IMG/VR virus record: IMGVR_UViG_3300007345_000329
Coordinates: 1-21,850 of that record
Source of the DNA: a virus
DNA: 21,850 bases
Strand: one strand, 5' to 3'
In this document: positions 1-5,733 of the stretch, piece by piece
Position numbering within the stretch: position 1 is the stretch's first letter
How the letters are laid out: the number at the start of each line of letters is the position of its first letter
Translations under genes and position numbers: made by a program
Notes under the pieces: model-generated
The model's input: the letters and a program-made list of their open reading frames with translations, nothing else
Database searches by the model: none
Told to the model about the DNA's origin: nothing

Positions 1-91
1 AAGCCCGGGGCAAGGTCAAAGCGTCAGCGGTAAAAGAGATATCTGTTGACACCGATTGAGCATCGTACGTATAACTTCCATTGCAGAAACC

Positions 92-141
92 GCTGACTAC
101 GGATCAGAAGGTTTGGGGTTCGACTCCCTACGGGTGTACCA
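92..141 (+). other. attP-like core: 3' half of tRNA-Arg(ACG)
   Basis: The stretch folds as the 3' part of a tRNA. The anticodon stem CTGA/TCAG flanks a 7-nt loop CTACGGA (anticodon ACG at 99-101), followed by a variable loop, a T arm with TTCGACT in the loop (stem TGGGG/CCCTA), a 3' acceptor strand CGGGTGT, discriminator A and an encoded CCA at 139-141. Bases 1-91 contain no matching D arm or 5' acceptor strand, so it is not a working tRNA. Phage tyrosine integrases commonly use tRNA 3' halves as crossover sites, and the integrase starts 35 bp downstream. The anticodon-loop symmetry is the usual crossover place. Bases 1-91 would then be the other phage arm; I recognise nothing else in them. 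Confidence 0.8.
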
Positions 142-176
142 CTTCTTTCTCGGTCACGGTTTCTGTAGCAATACCT

Positions 177-1232
177 ATGAAACCGTCACCCTCAGTTACC
201 CTATTCCGGCGTGGAAATAAGATCTACGCCAAGAAAACCCATCTGGGCACAACTCACGTAGTCTCGACCGGCACATCTGATCGCAAGCTTGCGCTAGAAG
301 TTGGCATCGAGAAAATCACGAGCCGCATCAAGGCCCAAGACTCTGAATTCCGGGTTAGTCATTTATTCGATCATTTTCGATTAAACGCCATTCATTGCCG
401 CGAGCGCACGGTCAAGTGCGCCATCCAACTGACCCGGCTTTACCTCAAAACAATCGGTGAGAACGAGAGGTCATTGGTCGAAGATGTCTTCACCAAATCA
501 GCTGCGATCACGTTCCAGCGCGTTAGGCTCGAGGGTCTCACCAATGCTAAGCGATCAGCAGCCGCGATCACTGCGAACACCATTCTCAGGTCGGCTCGTC
601 AGTTCTGGTCTGACCGGATGCTTCAGACTTACGACACCGTGCCGGACTGCATCGCAGAGTTCAAAAAGGTGAAGCCGATCCCGGTGCGGATGCCTCAATA
701 CACGGTAGCCGACAAAAAAGAATCCATGGTCCGCATTGTGGGCCGATGCGAGAAGCTGAAGACAATCCAGCCAGCTGCTTACCTCGCGTATTTCCTTAGC
801 TTACATGCCGGGCTAAGGCGCGGAGAGCTGGCAGCAGCTCGATGGAGCTGGGTTGAGTCTAACGGGATCAGAGTTCAGCAGACCGAGGATTTCACGCCCA
901 AGAGCGGCAAGTCGCGGTTAGTACCTCTCTCAGAGGCTCAGGTTGCCCACCTAAGGGAGTTTGATAGGGGTGACACCCACATCATCCCCGGGGCATACAC
1001 CAACCGGTACAGGTTGGCTCCCGATGTCGTGGCCAAGATCATTAGAGAAGAGGGCATCACGGGCTCCAAGAGTCTGCACGAGCTCCGGAAGTATTTCGGC
1101 GCGAATGTGGCCACTCAGATCGGCTTGTTTGCGGCTCAGAAGTATCTCGGGCATCACAGTCCGGAGATCACGAGCCGGTATTATGCGGATCTTATTGAAG
1201 CCAAACCGGTCGAAATTAGAATACTGGCTTGA
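177..1232 (+). CDS. int: Tyrosine recombinase integrase
   Basis: This is a site-specific recombinase for integration at the neighbouring tRNA-Arg core. From the ATG at 177 it is 351 aa, a normal length for phage integrases. The catalytic set is visible in order: HAGLRRGE with R214, LHELRKYFG with H301 and R304, LGHHS with H326/H327, and SRYYADL with the nucleophile Y335 or Y336. The N-terminal part (FRRGNKIYAKK, then a helical core-binding region around residues 55-150) fits the SAM-like arm/core domains. The frame is open from a TTG at 81, but that would translate through the tRNA remnant, so I prefer 177. No clear ribosome binding site precedes 177, so the start is uncertain. Its end lies in a 41-bp tandem duplication and a terminator follows. 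Confidence 0.93.
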   Translation: MKPSPSVTLFRRGNKIYAKKTHLGTTHVVSTGTSDRKLALEVGIEKITSRIKAQDSEFRVSHLFDHFRLNAIHCRERTVKCAIQLTRLYLKTIGENERSLVEDVFTKSAAITFQRVRLEGLTNAKRSAAAITANTILRSARQFWSDRMLQTYDTVPDCIAEFKKVKPIPVRMPQYTVADKKESMVRIVGRCEKLKTIQPAAYLAYFLSLHAGLRRGELAAARWSWVESNGIRVQQTEDFTPKSGKSRLVPLSEAQVAHLREFDRGDTHIIPGAYTNRYRLAPDVVAKIIREEGITGSKSLHELRKYFGANVATQIGLFAAQKYLGHHSPEITSRYYADLIEAKPVEIRILA

Positions 1233-1282
1233 TGTATTATACCAAACCGGTCGAGGTTTAAATACTGGCTTGACTAACTGTA
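1201..1282 (+). repeat. 41-bp imperfect tandem duplication at int 3' end
   Basis: Copy 1 is 1201-1241 and copy 2 is 1242-1282, about 32 of 41 positions identical by eye. Two blocks are perfectly kept: CCAAACCGGTCGA and ATACTGGCTTGA. Copy 1 encodes the last codons and stop of the integrase; copy 2 is non-coding. It could be a recent duplication or paired protein-binding sites for integrase or an excision factor. Confidence 0.8.
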
Positions 1283-1336
1283 CCAGACTTTCGCATGAAA
1301 GAAGTGTCAGGTTTCGTTACTAGCACTTGGAATCAA

Positions 1337-1371
1337 GGGGCTCGCTCTTACGGGGGCGAGTCCCTCTTTTT
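1337..1371 (+). terminator. Intrinsic terminator after integrase
   Basis: The arms GGGGCTCGC (1337-1345) and GCGAGTCCC (1356-1364) form a 9-bp stem with one G-T pair. A 10-nt loop lies between them and the stem is followed by TCTTTTT. This is a classic rho-independent terminator on the + strand, insulating the integrase from the next gene, whose first ATG is 3 nt after the T run. Confidence 0.85.
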
Positions 1372-1373
1372 GT

Positions 1374-1844
1374 ATGCGGATACAGTTCAGCCCAGCTACC
1401 CAGATGCACATGTGGCTCACGGTCTTGGAAAACCCCAAAGCCGGGGCTCGGTCTGCTGTCAATCCGATGCTCGACAGACAGCCCCTGTCGCAAGCCATAC
1501 GAAACCGTATGGTGTCTTACCTAGCAGAGCTGGCCATGAACATCTACGTGGGGAACGGAGCGGTCTACGGGCTGAGAGGGGTTCCCGATGTCCCTCCGGA
1601 CATCGAGGTCAAATGGAGCCGGAAAGGGGACCGGTTAATCGCGCTGCCTCGAGAGCTGAAGCCCGGGCTCAAATTCGTTCTGGCAACCGGCTGGCCAGAG
1701 ATCCGGTTACTGGGGTGGTGCGAGGCAGAGGAAATACAAGAGCCTTACCCGGGACACCCGAGAAAGGCTCGATTTGCGAGAGTATCAAAGCTGAAACCTT
1801 TGGACACTATACCTCTGGTTGGACAGCATTTGTCCCACCCTTAA
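1374..1844 (+). CDS. Unknown phage protein, possible PD-(D/E)XK-like fold
   Basis: The protein is 156 aa from the first ATG; an internal ATG at 1404 is a shorter alternative. The C-terminal half has the pattern GVPDVPPDIEVKWSR, then RLIALPRELKPGLKFVLATG, then RLLGWCEAEEIQ and a final RFARVSKLKPL. That order (D, E-x-K, strand, 'GW', 'L-pL') resembles small phage proteins thought to have a restriction-endonuclease-like core; this is by memory of the pattern and not certain. Neither start has a Shine-Dalgarno sequence and a terminator lies immediately upstream, so its promoter is unclear. Its last 38 bp overlap the leftward repressor-like gene tail to tail. Confidence 0.6.
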   Translation: MRIQFSPATQMHMWLTVLENPKAGARSAVNPMLDRQPLSQAIRNRMVSYLAELAMNIYVGNGAVYGLRGVPDVPPDIEVKWSRKGDRLIALPRELKPGLKFVLATGWPEIRLLGWCEAEEIQEPYPGHPRKARFARVSKLKPLDTIPLVGQHLSHP

Positions 1845-1992
1845 TCTTACGCTCGTTCAAATACTTCAAGAGCACCGTCTCGATGAAGTTTGATGTGGTC
1901 CGGTTTTCTTCGGCTGCAAGTGAGGAGAGCTCGTGCTTCATGTCCTCATGCACCCAGAGTCCTATCATTTTCTTGTGTGGATCGCGTCCCAT
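1807..1992 (-). CDS. Ribbon-helix-helix (Arc/CopG-type) regulator
   Basis: This 61-aa protein is the only clearly leftward gene. After a basic start (MGRDPHKK) comes a short beta strand MIGLWVHEDM and two helices with HELSSLAAEENRTTSNFIE, a pattern typical of ribbon-helix-helix DNA-binding proteins that act as dimers. I chose the ATG complementary to 1990-1992 because the upstream ATG at 2029-2031 overlaps the -10 element of the likely leftward promoter (2023-2050). A 14-bp palindrome at 1998-2011 sits between promoter and start, suggesting self-repression. Its placement, divergent from the early operon, is that of a lysogeny repressor or early-gene regulator; that role is inferred. Confidence 0.72.
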   Translation of the reverse strand: MGRDPHKKMIGLWVHEDMKHELSSLAAEENRTTSNFIETVLLKYLNERKIKGGTNAVQPEV

Positions 1993-1997
1993 AACAC

Positions 1998-2011
1998 TGT
2001 AAATCGTTACA
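1998..2011. promoter_or_regulatory. Candidate operator palindrome TGTAA-N4-TTACA
   Basis: A perfect inverted repeat TGTAA ATCG TTACA lies between the leftward promoter and the start of the ribbon-helix-helix gene. Related TGTnAA half-sites recur at 2045, 2104, 2115 and 2126, so it is probably one of a set bound by the same regulator. Confidence 0.5.
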
Positions 2012-2022
2012 ACTGTACACCT

Positions 2023-2050
2023 ATCATGCACGACTCACACTCAATGTCAA
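2023..2050 (-). promoter_or_regulatory. Leftward promoter for the ribbon-helix-helix gene
   Basis: Read on the minus strand there is a perfect TTGACA (complement of 2045-2050), a 16-bp spacer and CATGAT (complement of 2023-2028), four of six matches to TATAAT. The predicted start of transcription, near 2016, leaves a short leader before the ATG at 1992. Confidence 0.55.
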
Positions 2051-2095
2051 CAAAATGTATCACATCGATTATTTCTATTTGAACTATAACATTAC

Positions 2096-2131
2096 ACATG
2101 CGATGTTAAACGCATGTTAACCATTGTAAAC
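2096..2131. promoter_or_regulatory. Operator-like palindrome and 11-bp-spaced half-sites before early operon
   Basis: The 7-bp arms ACATGCG (2096-2102) and CGCATGT (2111-2117) form an inverted repeat around ATGTTAAA. TGTTAA, TGTTAA and TGTAAA begin at 2104, 2115 and 2126, one per helical turn. The cluster ends just before the first rightward gene at 2136, the place for an operator over the early promoter. I could not assign a convincing rightward -35/-10 pair; TTGAAC at 2079-2084 with TGTTAA at 2104-2109 has a long 19-bp spacer. Confidence 0.45.
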
Positions 2132-2135
2132 ACAC

Positions 2136-2321
2136 ATGGCCAACATATTGATAACTGATAAAACCGCTAAGGCGCTCGACCATGAGGCGTGGTACGGGGA
2201 AAGCCGAGGCCAAACACTAGAACGACTATGGAATACGTATTTGCGGCAATTCTGGTTGGAGCACTCTTCGGGTGCGTCCTCTCTGGAAGCCGATACAGCG
2301 ACGAGCAATCAGCCGGAGTGA
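2136..2321 (+). CDS. Small unknown protein, first gene of early operon
   Basis: This is a 61-aa reading frame beginning MANILITDKTAKALDHEAW and continuing with a helical segment SRGQTLERLWNTYLRQFW, then a short low-complexity tail. The strand-then-helices layout is reminiscent of a small regulator of the ribbon-helix-helix kind, and its place opposite the repressor-like gene is where a Cro-like or early control protein would sit, but I do not recognise a family. No Shine-Dalgarno sequence precedes the ATG. It ends 4 bp before the next start. Confidence 0.5.
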   Translation: MANILITDKTAKALDHEAWYGESRGQTLERLWNTYLRQFWLEHSSGASSLEADTATSNQPE

Positions 2322-2325
2322 AGCG

Positions 2326-2706
2326 ATGAACCGAGCAGAAATCATACAAGGGCTTCGGGAGCTGACTTACGAGAAGCAGTTTAAACTGGCGATGAAAGCG
2401 GCTTGTCGAACCCTACAAATCAAACCAGACCGCGTCACGGCTCCGGGCCGTCACTGGGATGGCCTTTTCGCCCGATGGGCAATCATTGATGTGTTGAGTG
2501 AGACGATGGGTTTTCAGTCAACACTCATACTAGCAGACAAACTGAAACGAGATAGAACAAGTATTCTGAATGCAAAACGAAACTACAGACAAAGCAAATC
2601 CACCAGAGACCGCTACCAACCATACCGAGAAGAGTTCCTTGAAAGACTTGGGCGAGCTCTTTGCGGCGATGAGTGCCGTGCAAAACGATCTAAAACCCGT
2701 GCCTAA
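2326..2706 (+). CDS. DnaA domain IV-like DNA-binding protein
   Basis: This 126-aa protein consists almost only of a region like the C-terminal DNA-binding domain of DnaA. The segment RWAIIDVLSETMGF, followed by LADKLKRDRTSILNAKRNY, matches the domain IV layout in which RDHTTVxxA is the box-contacting signature; here it reads RDRTSILNA. There is no AAA+ ATPase part. Start: GGAG at 2314-2317 lies 8 nt before the ATG at 2326; the frame is open further upstream to a GTG at 2272 but without support. The last 137 bp overlap the ERF gene in another frame. Its likely role is origin or operator binding at the head of the replication operon; that is inference. Confidence 0.7.
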   Translation: MNRAEIIQGLRELTYEKQFKLAMKAACRTLQIKPDRVTAPGRHWDGLFARWAIIDVLSETMGFQSTLILADKLKRDRTSILNAKRNYRQSKSTRDRYQPYREEFLERLGRALCGDECRAKRSKTRA

Positions 2707-3088
2707 GAGGGGCAAAAGCCACCATGGCCCCTATGCCACGCTGGACGACATTCTTGACGGAGTGGGCAAGGCATACAACAAGGCTGGCTTCTCGGTTTTG
2801 CAGCTTCCACGGTTTGAGCAAAACACAGTGCACATGACCACGGTCCTCGGCTTTAAAAACGGAAGCACGGTCAGGAGCACCATGTCGATGCCGTGTGATG
2901 GGAGCAATCCCCAGAAGATTGGCAGCGTGATGACCTATCTACGTCGATACATGCTGGCTTCTATGCTTGGTATTGCCAGTGAGACTGACGATGACGCCAA
3001 CTCAGCAGTGCCCAATGCACCTCGAGGTGTCGTCTCACGACCAAAGGTTATGTCAGCAAAACGCATTGTTAATGCGGTTGACCTATGA
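2570..3088 (+). CDS. erf: ERF-family single-strand annealing protein
   Basis: This 172-aa protein matches the ERF superfamily of phage recombinases that anneal complementary single strands. Visible family features are LGELFAAMSAVQNDLKPV, then HGPYATLDDILDGVGKAYNKAG, a strand-rich middle, and the conserved block GSVMTYLRRYMLASMLGI followed by the acidic DDDAN. It is on the short side for the family. The ATG at 2570 keeps the whole ERF domain but overlaps the previous gene by 137 bp; the next ATG at 2669 would remove part of the first helix. The start of the next gene overlaps its stop (ATGA, 3085-3088). The nuclease genes downstream suit a recombination module. Confidence 0.85.
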   Translation: MQNETTDKANPPETATNHTEKSSLKDLGELFAAMSAVQNDLKPVPKRGKSHHGPYATLDDILDGVGKAYNKAGFSVLQLPRFEQNTVHMTTVLGFKNGSTVRSTMSMPCDGSNPQKIGSVMTYLRRYMLASMLGIASETDDDANSAVPNAPRGVVSRPKVMSAKRIVNAVDL

Positions 3089-4065
3089 GCGACGAGAGAA
3101 AACATCACCCATTCGGTTGCAGCTCGTGGCCATTCCTCTGGGAGTGCTCGGATTTTAAGAGCACGCCCGGGAGCAGCTCAGCAGCTGAACGAGGGACACG
3201 CATTCACAAGTATTGGGAGCAGCTGGGTAAATCTGAGGATCTGCCAAAGGACTACGATTTCGAGGAGATGGCGTGCGCTCAGTGGGCGCTCGAGGCTCTT
3301 GATGAACTGGCTCAAGGCGCTGACATCGAGTGGGAGCTCCGCGTTGAAAACGACGAGCCGGAATACTGGGGCTATGCAGACTGTGTCTGGCAAAGCGATG
3401 GAACCACACTCCATGTCGCTGACGGAAAGAGTGGCCAAGGTAACGAGAACCAGTGGGTTCAGCTTATCGGCTACGCCGCTGCAATTTTAAAAGAGCGGAC
3501 CGAGATTACCGATGTCGTTCTTCACTTCGTCTATTGGGACACCAAGCTCATCAAAACCTATGAGTTTTCTCGTGCCGCAGTGTTTAACAAGGTTGACGAG
3601 CTGTTGCATCGCATTGCTCTGGGTCAACGCAAGGTAGGCGTGCAATGCAAGTACTGCGCGCACTACGAGGGGTGTCCCAAAACGCTTGATCCACTCTATC
3701 GAGTGTGGATGACGGACTGGGATGCTGCTTGGAGTGATCCGGATAAGTTAGGAGCCCTTAAAGACGACCTAGACTTCGTGGCTAAAATGCATGACCGAGT
3801 CAAAGACAAGCTCAAGGAGCTGGTTGATTCTGGCGTCGAGGTTCCCGGGATCAAGGTCTACATGCGCCCCGGGGCTTCAAAGGTGAATCCCGTCAAAGCT
3901 TACCAAGCACTCAAGGACACTGTGTCGCTTGAGGATCTGCTCCGGTGCATGAAGCCGGACCTCAAACAACTTCAAGCTCTCCACCAGCTGAGAACCGGCC
4001 AGCAGCTGGAGGGTGATTACATCGAGCCCGGTAAACCAATCAAAGTATTGAAGAAATCATCATGA
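3085..4065 (+). CDS. RecB/Cas4-like PD-(D/E)XK nuclease (DUF2800-type)
   Basis: This 326-aa protein probably trims DNA ends to feed the ERF annealing protein. An early SSWPFLWEC (C21) resembles the 'S..r...C' start of RecB-like nucleases. AAERGTRIHKYWEQLG is the N-terminal catalytic helix. GYADCVW holds D99 and ADGKSG holds D113-x-K115 as a D-x-K metal site, followed by the QWVQLIGYAAAI helix. CKYCAHYEGC (C188, C191, C197) together with C21 could bind an Fe-S cluster, as in Cas4 and AddB. The helical C-terminal third is DUF2800-like. It overlaps ERF upstream and the SSB-like gene downstream by ATGA junctions, so translation is coupled. Confidence 0.78.
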   Translation: MSDERKHHPFGCSSWPFLWECSDFKSTPGSSSAAERGTRIHKYWEQLGKSEDLPKDYDFEEMACAQWALEALDELAQGADIEWELRVENDEPEYWGYADCVWQSDGTTLHVADGKSGQGNENQWVQLIGYAAAILKERTEITDVVLHFVYWDTKLIKTYEFSRAAVFNKVDELLHRIALGQRKVGVQCKYCAHYEGCPKTLDPLYRVWMTDWDAAWSDPDKLGALKDDLDFVAKMHDRVKDKLKELVDSGVEVPGIKVYMRPGASKVNPVKAYQALKDTVSLEDLLRCMKPDLKQLQALHQLRTGQQLEGDYIEPGKPIKVLKKSS

Positions 4066-4325
4066 TGGAAACTACGCAAAAACCAAAATCAACATACCTC
4101 AAAGTGGCATCCGCTCGGATGTTTCCAAACAACTCAGAGAACCCAAACGCGCCAGCCTATGGCAATGGCAAAGTCGAGGTTCTCGAGGATCTGAAGAAAG
4201 GCGACATCATTAGTTTCTCTGGCTGGGTGAACCAGTCCGAGACCGGTGAAAAACAGCTGACCATTCAGATTCAGAAACGAGTCGAAGCTGGTCAGGAAGC
4301 CGCGAGGAACGAGCCTCCCTTTTGA
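4062..4325 (+). CDS. Small OB-fold, SSB-like protein
   Basis: The product is 87 aa. The pattern YLKVASARMFPN, then GKVEVLEDLKKGDIISFSGWV and EKQLTIQIQKR, reads as the strands of a compact OB fold. The 'i-sGWv...G...l.iqi' core is shared with small single-strand-binding-like proteins of phage recombination modules. The protein ends in EPPF, close to the DIPF-type tip by which SSB recruits partners, though the tail is short and only weakly acidic. The start ATG overlaps the previous stop; a second ATG is the next codon. Function is inferred from pattern and context. Confidence 0.6.
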   Translation: MMETTQKPKSTYLKVASARMFPNNSENPNAPAYGNGKVEVLEDLKKGDIISFSGWVNQSETGEKQLTIQIQKRVEAGQEAARNEPPF

Positions 4326-4327
4326 TC

Positions 4328-4699
4328 ATGGTCAACTCCCGGGACAAGGGCAAACGGGGCGAGCGCGAATGGGCTGGCGTGTTACGCGACGAAGGATTTA
4401 CGGCGTATCGCGGCAGTCAATATTCCGGCAAAACGCCGGATGGTCTTCCGAGCCCAGACATCCATTGCCCCGATCTGCCGATCCACTGGGAGGTCAAACG
4501 CACTAACAAACTCAACCTCCGTGCCGCTGTGAATCAAGCCAAGGACGATTCGCGGCGGTATGGGGCTGAGCACTGGGCGGTGGCGTGGCGAGAGGACAAT
4601 GGTGAGTGGTTGATCATCACTGACCGCAACACTCACTTCGCCGCTGTCCGAGGAGATTTCGCAGATCCGCGAACTGACGAGGACATTAATGAGAAATGA
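4328..4699 (+). CDS. Holliday-junction-resolvase-like PD-(D/E)XK endonuclease
   Basis: This 123-aa protein has the compact catalytic order of archaeal Hjc-type and phage resolvases: KGKRGEREWA with E12, GFTAYRGSQYSG, PSPDIHC with D44, and WEVKRT with E55-x-K57, followed by the NLRAAVNQAKDD helix. It probably cuts branched recombination or replication intermediates. I start at the ATG at 4328; the frame also allows the TTG two codons earlier at 4322, which overlaps the preceding stop. Its neighbours (annealing protein, RecB-like nuclease, SSB-like protein) support a recombination role. A 29-aa frame begins in its last codons. Confidence 0.8.
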   Translation: MVNSRDKGKRGEREWAGVLRDEGFTAYRGSQYSGKTPDGLPSPDIHCPDLPIHWEVKRTNKLNLRAAVNQAKDDSRRYGAEHWAVAWREDNGEWLIITDRNTHFAAVRGDFADPRTDEDINEK

Positions 4700-4778
4700 T
4701 AGAAAGATTCTCAATTTAGGCTTGATGAACCTCGTCAGCTGGGGGGCGCGAGTGCGTCCCCCTTACCTAATTTTATGA
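4689..4778 (+). CDS. Possible 29-aa micro-ORF
   Basis: A short frame runs from an ATG at 4689 inside the end of the nuclease gene to a TGA that overlaps the start of the dNMP kinase gene (ATGA at 4775-4778). GAGG at 4678-4681 lies about 7 nt ahead of its ATG. The peptide starts basic (MRNDRK) and ends hydrophobic (PPYLIL). It spans the hairpin at 4741-4762, so ribosomes crossing it could open that hairpin for the next gene. It may be a leader peptide rather than a working protein. Confidence 0.35.
   Translation: MRNDRKILNLGLMNLVSWGARVRPPYLIL
4741..4762 (+). terminator. GC-rich hairpin before dNMP kinase gene
   Basis: GGGGGGCGC (4741-4749) pairs with GCGTCCCCC (4754-4762), including one G-T pair, around the loop GAGT. 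It is followed by TTACCTAATTTT and then the ATG at 4775. The T tract is broken, so it may attenuate, or act on translation or mRNA stability, rather than fully terminate. Confidence 0.5.
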
Positions 4779-5326
4779 AACACCTTATTGCGCTTTGTGG
4801 GAAGAAACGGTCAGGCAAGACCACGGCTGCTGAGCAGCTGCAACACATCATTGGGCCGAGCTGTTATCGGTTCTCATTCGCGGACGCCATCAAGTCTGAG
4901 GTCCGAAAGATCTTCGGCAATCATGCTGACGACCGGAAAGAAATTATCCGGCCAGTCTACCAGTCAGTGGGTGAGGCGGCTAAGCAGCTGTTTGGTCAGC
5001 TGGTCTGGGTGGAGGTAGTCGAGAGGCAGATCAAGGCCATGGCTGATTACCAAGCCACGATTGTGATCGACGATTTGAGATTTCCTTTCGAGGCCGAGTG
5101 GGCTCGGAAGATGGGTGGAGAAGTCTGGCGCATTCGTCGCCCAGAGACTGACTGCCTGATTGATACACACGTATCAGAAACAGAGGTCGAGAATGTGCTG
5201 GCAGACCTCACCATCATCAACGACAGCACAAAAACCTATTACGACAAAATCCAAGATGCATATACCGAGACGAAAAATAAACAGAATACTGGCGACAGTG
5301 GCCGAGAATTACATGCTGACGGTTGA
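4775..5326 (+). CDS. Deoxynucleoside monophosphate kinase
   Basis: This 183-aa protein should phosphorylate dNMPs to dNDPs for phage DNA synthesis. The P-loop GKKRSGKTT occupies residues 9-17 (K15, T16). FSFADAIKSEVRKIFG, then QSVGEAAKQLFGQLVWV, IVIDDLRFPFEAEWARKMGGEVWRI and R-P-E match the layout of T4 gp1-like dNMP kinases, in which DDxRxxxE and the following strand shape the active site. There is no Shine-Dalgarno sequence at the ATG, and a hairpin and a micro-ORF lie directly upstream. The last 14 bp overlap the next gene. Such kinases occur in phages with both ordinary and modified DNA; no base-modifying synthase is visible nearby. Confidence 0.8.
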   Translation: MKHLIALCGKKRSGKTTAAEQLQHIIGPSCYRFSFADAIKSEVRKIFGNHADDRKEIIRPVYQSVGEAAKQLFGQLVWVEVVERQIKAMADYQATIVIDDLRFPFEAEWARKMGGEVWRIRRPETDCLIDTHVSETEVENVLADLTIINDSTKTYYDKIQDAYTETKNKQNTGDSGRELHADG

Positions 5327-5561
5327 GGAGATTAGAAGCAAATCGAGGCAGCATAGAATAGTTGATGCTCGTGCTGCTTTTATTCGGCTGATGTCCCACG
5401 AGTTCGACATGTCACCTCGAGTTTCAGTTGTGGCTTTAAAGAAAAGGCGAGAGATGGGGCCATATTACTTAGAGCTAAGCGAACGACTTTGCGAGTACCT
5501 ACCGTGGAGAACATCCTACCACGAATGCGTCTATCAAACAGCAAAGGAGTTAGATGCATGA
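5313..5561 (+). CDS. Second DnaA domain IV-like small protein
   Basis: This 82-aa protein starts MLTVEEIRSKSRQHRIVDAR and continues AAFIRLMSHEFDMSPRVS. It resembles the first helices of DnaA domain IV ('v...y.i...dl..k.R.r.iv.aR..amyL'), but the RDHTTV signature is not clear; the corresponding region reads VVALKKRREMGPYYLEL. The ATG at 5313 is chosen because the homologous part begins there; the frame is open upstream only as overlap with the kinase gene. It overlaps the kinase by 14 bp and the next small gene by 8 bp. It is probably a DNA-binding accessory of replication; confidence in the family is moderate. Confidence 0.6.
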   Translation: MLTVEEIRSKSRQHRIVDARAAFIRLMSHEFDMSPRVSVVALKKRREMGPYYLELSERLCEYLPWRTSYHECVYQTAKELDA

Positions 5562-5733
5562 GGATATTCCAAAGCCGGACTACACCGGCACGTACGGCTA
5601 CAGCTACGACCTCGAGCTTGGAACTGGTTGGACAAAGGCTTTCACAAAGTTCTGGGAAAAGCGTGGCATGGGGCCAGCTGGGCTCCCACTGCCAAAGCCA
5701 AAGCAGCGCAAACCTCCAAGAAAAGTAGAGTGA
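5554..5733 (+). CDS. Small unknown protein (59 aa)
   Basis: The frame starts MHEDIPKPDYTGTYGYSYDL, followed by a W/K-rich middle (WTKAFTKFWEKRG) and a Pro/Lys-rich basic tail (PLPKPKQRKPPRKVE). The start lies in the last codons of the previous gene after AAGGAG at 5543-5548, a good ribosome binding site. The stop TGA shares its A with the next ATG at 5733. This ordered, punctuated frame fits the operon better than the frame that starts 4 nt later. I do not recognise a family. The positively charged tail could contact nucleic acid. Confidence 0.65.
   Translation: MHEDIPKPDYTGTYGYSYDLELGTGWTKAFTKFWEKRGMGPAGLPLPKPKQRKPPRKVE

Noticed and set aside
81-176. Integrase start at the TTG at 81
   Set aside because: It would translate through the tRNA 3' half, and the extra residues show no domain; the ATG at 177 starts a sensible N-terminus.
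1295-2002. Long open frame (235 aa) overlapping the terminator and the nuclease-like gene
   Set aside because: It runs through a strong terminator and has the Arg/Ser/Gly-rich composition of an out-of-frame shadow.
5489-5728. 79-aa frame over the region of the 59-aa gene
   Set aside because: The frame starting at 5554 has a good ribosome binding site and a stop-start overlap with the next gene; the other is its shadow with biased composition.
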